DNA of 64,000 nt from Pseudaminobacter soli (ex Li et al. 2025) (GTDB lineage: Bacteria > Pseudomonadota > Alphaproteobacteria > Rhizobiales > Rhizobiaceae): NCBI RefSeq assembly GCF_003012705.1, contig NZ_PXYL01000019.1, positions 28,967 to 92,966 of the forward strand, written 5' to 3'. The position numbers and the translations under genes were made by a program. Shown one piece after another: positions 61,389 through 64,000 of the stretch. The notes beneath the pieces are model-generated. The model saw only the letters and a list, made by a program, of their open reading frames with translations, made no database searches and had not been told where the DNA came from. The first letter of the stretch is position 1. Each line of letters opens with the position of its first letter.

Positions 61389-62216
61389 ATGAGCAGCGTG
61401 CGTGCCTTGTGGAAGGGCTTTATGCGGCTCGGCAACGTCACCTGTGGCGTAAAGATCGTCGGGGCCTGGACCGAGGCCGAGACCATCCATTTCCGCGTCC
61501 TCAATAGAGAGACCATGGAACCGGTCAAGTCGGAGTATATCGATGAAGGCACCGGTAAGCCGGTCGACGCCAAAGATCAGGTCAAAGGCTACGAAGTCAA
61601 CAAGAACGAATATCTGCTGCTCGAACCTGCGGAGATCGACACCCTCAAGCCACTTTCCAACCATGTGCTGACGGTCGAGAGCTTTGTCGACGTGTCCGAG
61701 GTCGAAGCGGTCTATCGCGACAAGCCTTACTACCTCGTGCCGGCAGACAAACTGGCAACGGACCCCTTCGCCCTCCTCCGCGAGGCGATGAGACGGACCG
61801 GGAAGGCCGCACTCGCGACGGTGGTGCTATGGCAGCGGGAACGGCATGTCCTCATCGAGCCGCTGGACAAGGGCATGGTCATGACGCTGCTGAACAGCCC
61901 AAAGGAGATCGTGCCGGAAAAGAAGGCATTCGATGAGATGGGGACGCCCAAGATCGACCCGGAAATGACCGAGATCGCCTCGATGATCATCGACAAGAAG
62001 GTCACGCATTTCGACCCGTCGAAGTTCGAGGACCACTACGAGGAAGCGCTGAAGCAGCTTATCGAATCCAAGCGTGCCGGGGCGCCACCGCCCAAGCCCT
62101 CGCCGCAGCCCAGGGAGAACGTCAAGGACCTCGCCGGAATCCTGCGCAAGAGCCTAGAGGCAGAAGGCCTCGCGCCGCCGAAGGGCAAGAAGTCGAAGGC
62201 AAAATCGTCAGGCTAA
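61389..62216 (+). CDS. ku: Ku, non-homologous end-joining protein
   Basis: 275 residues. Bacterial Ku core ~8-250: ALWKGFMRLGNVTCGVKIVG, YEVNKNEYLLLEPAEIDTLK, FVDVSEVEAVYRDKPYYLVP, ATVVLWQRERHVLIEPLDKG; basic Lys-rich tail for DNA-end binding. Binds double-strand ends and recruits LigD, which is not in this window. GGAG ribosome site; direct EcfG-type promoter, in line with stress-induced Ku in other rhizobia. A broken copy lies at 52776-53300. Confidence 0.93.
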   Translation: MSSVRALWKGFMRLGNVTCGVKIVGAWTEAETIHFRVLNRETMEPVKSEYIDEGTGKPVDAKDQVKGYEVNKNEYLLLEPAEIDTLKPLSNHVLTVESFVDVSEVEAVYRDKPYYLVPADKLATDPFALLREAMRRTGKAALATVVLWQRERHVLIEPLDKGMVMTLLNSPKEIVPEKKAFDEMGTPKIDPEMTEIASMIIDKKVTHFDPSKFEDHYEEALKQLIESKRAGAPPPKPSPQPRENVKDLAGILRKSLEAEGLAPPKGKKSKAKSSG

Positions 62217-62339
62217 ACTTGCGCCATTTCTAATAGACATATATGTCCACCACGTCAGCGCGCACGTGGGCTGGCGTGCATGGGGCACTTGTCGCGCCGG
62301 CCTGCTTCACTCTTTGGCAAAGGCCAGAGCGATCGCAAA

Positions 62340-62425
62340 GCCGCCCGTCGCCTTGGAGGGGCAAGAGGCGACGGGCGCTCAGCTCCAGCAGGCGTGCAGG
62401 GTCCCACTGGAGCCATGGCAGGAAT
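62340..62425 (-). ncRNA. Candidate EcfG-driven sRNA 3
   Basis: Runs from the promoter at 62434-62458 to hairpin CGCCCGTCGCC / GGCGACGGGCG (62377-62342), loop TCTTGCCCCTCCAA (C/U-rich, CCCCTCC), then GCTTTG. No open frame. The hairpin and flanks recur after P2 copy 2 (52251-52281). Confidence 0.55.
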
Positions 62426-62433
62426 AAAACTCA

Positions 62434-62458
62434 AACTCTCCCCGCGCGCTGTTGTTCC
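62434..62458 (-). promoter_or_regulatory. EcfG-type promoter of sRNA 3
   Basis: Minus strand GGAAC-N16-AGTT, immediately after the P2 copy 3 stop (62462). Confidence 0.65.
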
Positions 62459-62461
62459 GGC

Positions 62462-62776
62462 CTAACCCAGGCTTCTCACAAGCTTCCTGCGCTGGCGCTC
62501 GGTCCTGACACGCTTCGGCGTTGGCTCGTCAGATCGTCGGCCGCCAGGCGTGATTCCGTTCCGGTGCAAGCGCACCGTTATCTCCAGAATTTCGTCGAGG
62601 CTCCGGCCACCAAGGGTATAGAGCGACAAGATCCGCCCCGCAGCCTCGTTCCGGTCCGCTTGATCGACGATATGCAGCTCTTCGATCACGCGTTGCAGCA
62701 GGGCGTCGAGCGTGTCCAGTTCTTCGGAGGAAAAAGAACTCGGTTGCTCGGGGTGAAGAGAGAGATATCTGCGCAT
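62462..62776 (-). CDS. Cassette protein P2, copy 3 (without P1)
   Basis: 104 residues from ATG 62776 (GAGGAG). MRRYLSLHPEQPSSFSSEEL, LDALLQRVIEELHIVDQADR, ILSLYTLGGRSLDEILEITV; extra basic tail DEPTPKRVRTERQRRKLVRS. Here no P1 gene precedes it; instead a sRNA-like unit (62843-62937) does. Confidence 0.68.
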   Translation of the reverse strand: MRRYLSLHPEQPSSFSSEELDTLDALLQRVIEELHIVDQADRNEAAGRILSLYTLGGRSLDEILEITVRLHRNGITPGGRRSDEPTPKRVRTERQRRKLVRSLG

Positions 62777-62842
62777 GACGACGCTCCTCAACACGGCACC
62801 AACTACGCGGAACGAGAATACGATATCTTTGGCTTTTTGGAA

Positions 62843-62937
62843 CAACAAAGAGGCCCGCCGGCTGTTCGAAAGGCGGCGGGCTAGCGGCTGGCGGCCGGCG
62901 GGATGCATGTTTACCGCCAGCGAGCACTTAGAGGACT
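62843..62937 (-). ncRNA. Candidate sRNA X, upstream of P2 copy 3
   Basis: Preceded by GGAAC-N16-CATT (62969-62945), an EcfG-like site with a changed -10. Hairpin 1 GCTGGCG / CGCCAGC (62887-62921) and terminator GCCCGCCG / CGGCGGGC (62853-62881) followed by CTCTTTG. Unit Y at 63738-63819 has the same promoter variant, the same two stems and different loops. Confidence 0.5.
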
Positions 62938-62992
62938 TCAAGCCAATGAAGCAGTGTTCTTAAGGTTCCAAGTGGAGCACGGGCCTAAAACG

Positions 62993-63074
62993 CAAAAAAG
63001 ACGCCCGCCGCCTCGGAGAGACTACGGGCCCGTCTGACGTGAAGTTGCGCTCGCGAAGGGCAAGGGCTGAGCGA
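62993..63074 (-). ncRNA. Candidate EcfG-driven sRNA 4
   Basis: From the promoter at 63083-63107 about 80 bases to an intrinsic terminator: GCCCG / CGGGC outer stem, inner CTC/GAG, then GTCTTTTTT (62999-62994). No open frame. Confidence 0.6.
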
Positions 63075-63082
63075 ACCTATCC

Positions 63083-63107
63083 AACGTACCAATGATGCGA
63101 TCGTTCC
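63083..63107 (-). promoter_or_regulatory. EcfG-type promoter of sRNA 4
   Basis: Minus strand exact GGAAC-N16-CGTT, 63 bases past the P2 copy 4 stop. Confidence 0.7.
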
Positions 63108-63170
63108 CTATTCCTGGCGCCCCCAAGCTTTTTGCGCTGGCGCTCAATCCTGATCCGTTTCGGCGTCGGC

Positions 63171-63407
63171 TTATCGGAGCGGCGACCTTTGATGGTGCAG
63201 GCGGACAACGATTTCCAAGATTTCCTCGAAGGTTCGGCCGCCGGGCGTGTAGAGCGCCAAGATCCTTGCGGCGGCCTCGTTCCTATCGCCTTCATCGGTG
63301 ATTCCGAGGATGTCGACGGCGCGCGTCACCAGCGCATCGAGCATGTCCAGTTCTTCCGGCGAAAAGCTGCGCTGCTGTTCGGGGTGGAGGGCGAGGAATT
63401 TGCGCAT
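63171..63407 (-). CDS. Cassette protein P2, copy 4
   Basis: 78 residues from ATG 63407 (GGGAGGGTGAG). MRKFLALHPEQQRSFSPEEL, LDALVTRAVDILGITDEGDR, ILALYTPGGRTFEEILEIVV. Nearly the same as copy 1 (46243-46479). 13 bases after P1 copy 3. Confidence 0.72.
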   Translation of the reverse strand: MRKFLALHPEQQRSFSPEELDMLDALVTRAVDILGITDEGDRNEAAARILALYTPGGRTFEEILEIVVRLHHQRSPLR

Positions 63408-63420
63408 CTCACCCTCCCGC

Positions 63421-63636
63421 TCAGGCATCCTCTCTGAGCGCCCTGGTCAGCGCGGCTTCCCTGATGTAGCCGGCCTTGAAGAGGTCGAGCGCTTTAGAGG
63501 CAAGGCGTTCCGCATCTGCCCCTTGAGAAGGCAATCTTCGTTCGGCGCGGATGCGCTGAACCGCATGCCGCATGATGCTCACATTTTCCGGGGTGAAAAC
63601 CTTGGTTCTATTTCTGATCACAGCTGGCGAAAACAT
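63421..63636 (-). CDS. Cassette protein P1, copy 3
   Basis: 71 residues from ATG 63636. MFSPAVIRNRTKVFTPENVS, IMRHAVQRIRAERRLPSQGA, ERLASKALDLFKAGYIREAA. Almost the same as copy 2 (51664-51879), in opposite orientation. Forms a P1-P2 pair with 63171-63407. Confidence 0.72.
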   Translation of the reverse strand: MFSPAVIRNRTKVFTPENVSIMRHAVQRIRAERRLPSQGADAERLASKALDLFKAGYIREAALTRALREDA

Positions 63637-63737
63637 GGTGATGCCCGGCGCCCTAGCCGACGATGCCGTAATAATACCCACACTTGGACCGACGGCAAAG
63701 AAGGTTTTGGCACAACAACGCCACGCCAGATAGTTGA

Positions 63738-63819
63738 GCGAAAAGAAGCCCGCCGTCTGTTTGGAAGGCGGCGGGCAATGGCTGGCGACAGGATGGGTGC
63801 CAATCGCCAGCGGGGTAAC
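63738..63819 (-). ncRNA. Candidate sRNA Y, upstream of P1 copy 3
   Basis: GGAAC-N16-CATT at 63851-63827; h1 GCTGGCG / CGCCAGC (63781-63811); terminator GCCCGCCG / CGGCGGGC (63776-63748) then TTCTTTT. Same design as unit X with changed loops and spacers, so the stems look selected. Confidence 0.5.
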
Positions 63820-63935
63820 GCCTAGGAATGAAGCCGCGACCTTAAGGTTCCGCATTGCAGAAACGCAAAAAAGAGATCGGATGATTGGGGCTCCCGTGGC
63901 GCTCCCGCTGCGGGGGTGACAGGATTTCAATCTGC

Positions 63936-63976
63936 GGGCAGGCTCCTCAAGCTTAACTGGTCAAGGAGCCCTGCCC
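63936..63976 (+). repeat. Inverted repeat before an IS110-type gene
   Basis: GGGCAGGCTCCT and AGGAGCCCTGCCC (imperfect) end directly at the transposase ATG. Confidence 0.5.
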
Positions 63977-64000
63977 ATGGATCTGTTCGTCGGTCTCGAT
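63977..64000 (+). mobile_element. IS110-family transposase, first codons only
   Basis: ATG 63977 opens MDLFVGLD, the usual IS110 (DEDD transposase) start; the rest lies beyond the window. Confidence 0.5.

Overview
The window looks like an accessory region of a Rhizobiales chromosome or large replicon, most likely Mesorhizobium or a close relative. Reasons: high GC; a usg-type protein; a rhizobial conjugation block with the DUF2840 / TraF / DUF736 / DUF3363-relaxase / Trb / DUF2274 order; a LuxI-LuxR pair; and many promoters of the alphaproteobacterial general stress response sigma factor EcfG (RpoE2) type, GGAAC-N16-NGTT. All calls come from reading the sequence and its translations; no database search was run.

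Layout. 0.1-5.3 kb: small membrane and stress genes (25-aa peptide, HD hydrolase, MgtC-like, Tat-leader SDR), with six EcfG-type promoters. 5.9-6.7 kb: DUF736 protein and a broken DUF4142 gene. 6.7-14.6 kb: a polysaccharide locus with two Tat-exported GH10 glycanases flanking a four-gene operon (UDP-xylose synthase, UDP-glucose dehydrogenase, processive-type GT2 synthase, SDR epimerase); the enzymes suggest a xylose-containing beta-glycan. 15-19 kb: a secreted-type unknown, then a stress operon (YihY, DUF3618, holin-X-like, small membrane-anchored protein) behind an EcfG site. 19.3-33 kb: a decayed conjugative element (ArdC; luxR-luxI-GNAT; RepA with iterons in its 3' end; DUF2840, TraF, DUF736, transglycosylase, candidate oriT, a relaxase-TrbJ fusion made by deletion, TrbK-alt, TrbL, TrbF, TrbG, TrbI, DUF2274, AlpA-like regulator). 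TraG, TrbB, TrbC, TrbD, TrbE and ParA are absent. 33-42 kb: heat-shock cargo (HtpG, GroEL, GroES, two Hsp20, Usg). A second oriT with a broken relaxase lies at 46.9 kb.

42-64 kb is built from repeated small units: three copies of a 108-aa acidic protein, three of an 80-aa helical protein, three and four copies of two short proteins that travel as a pair, two Asn/Gly-repeat secreted proteins, two Gly/His-rich secreted proteins, two DUF4142 genes (one broken, at 6 kb), two HNH remnants, and Ku plus a Ku pseudogene. Fourteen further strict EcfG-type sites sit here. Several drive no obvious protein but run, after 50-120 nt, into a GC-rich hairpin with a T-rich tail, so they look like genes for small RNAs.

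Main proposal: 44-64 kb is an expanding general-stress array in which EcfG-type promoters drive paired tiny proteins, secreted low-complexity proteins, DNA repair (Ku) and a family of two-hairpin sRNAs, some with C/U-rich (anti-Shine-Dalgarno-like) loops. A PAS-HWE histidine kinase, the sensor class that feeds the PhyR-NepR-EcfG pathway, sits inside it. Second proposal: the 6.7-14.6 kb locus makes and trims a bacterial xylan-like polymer. No tRNA, rRNA or CRISPR array was seen.
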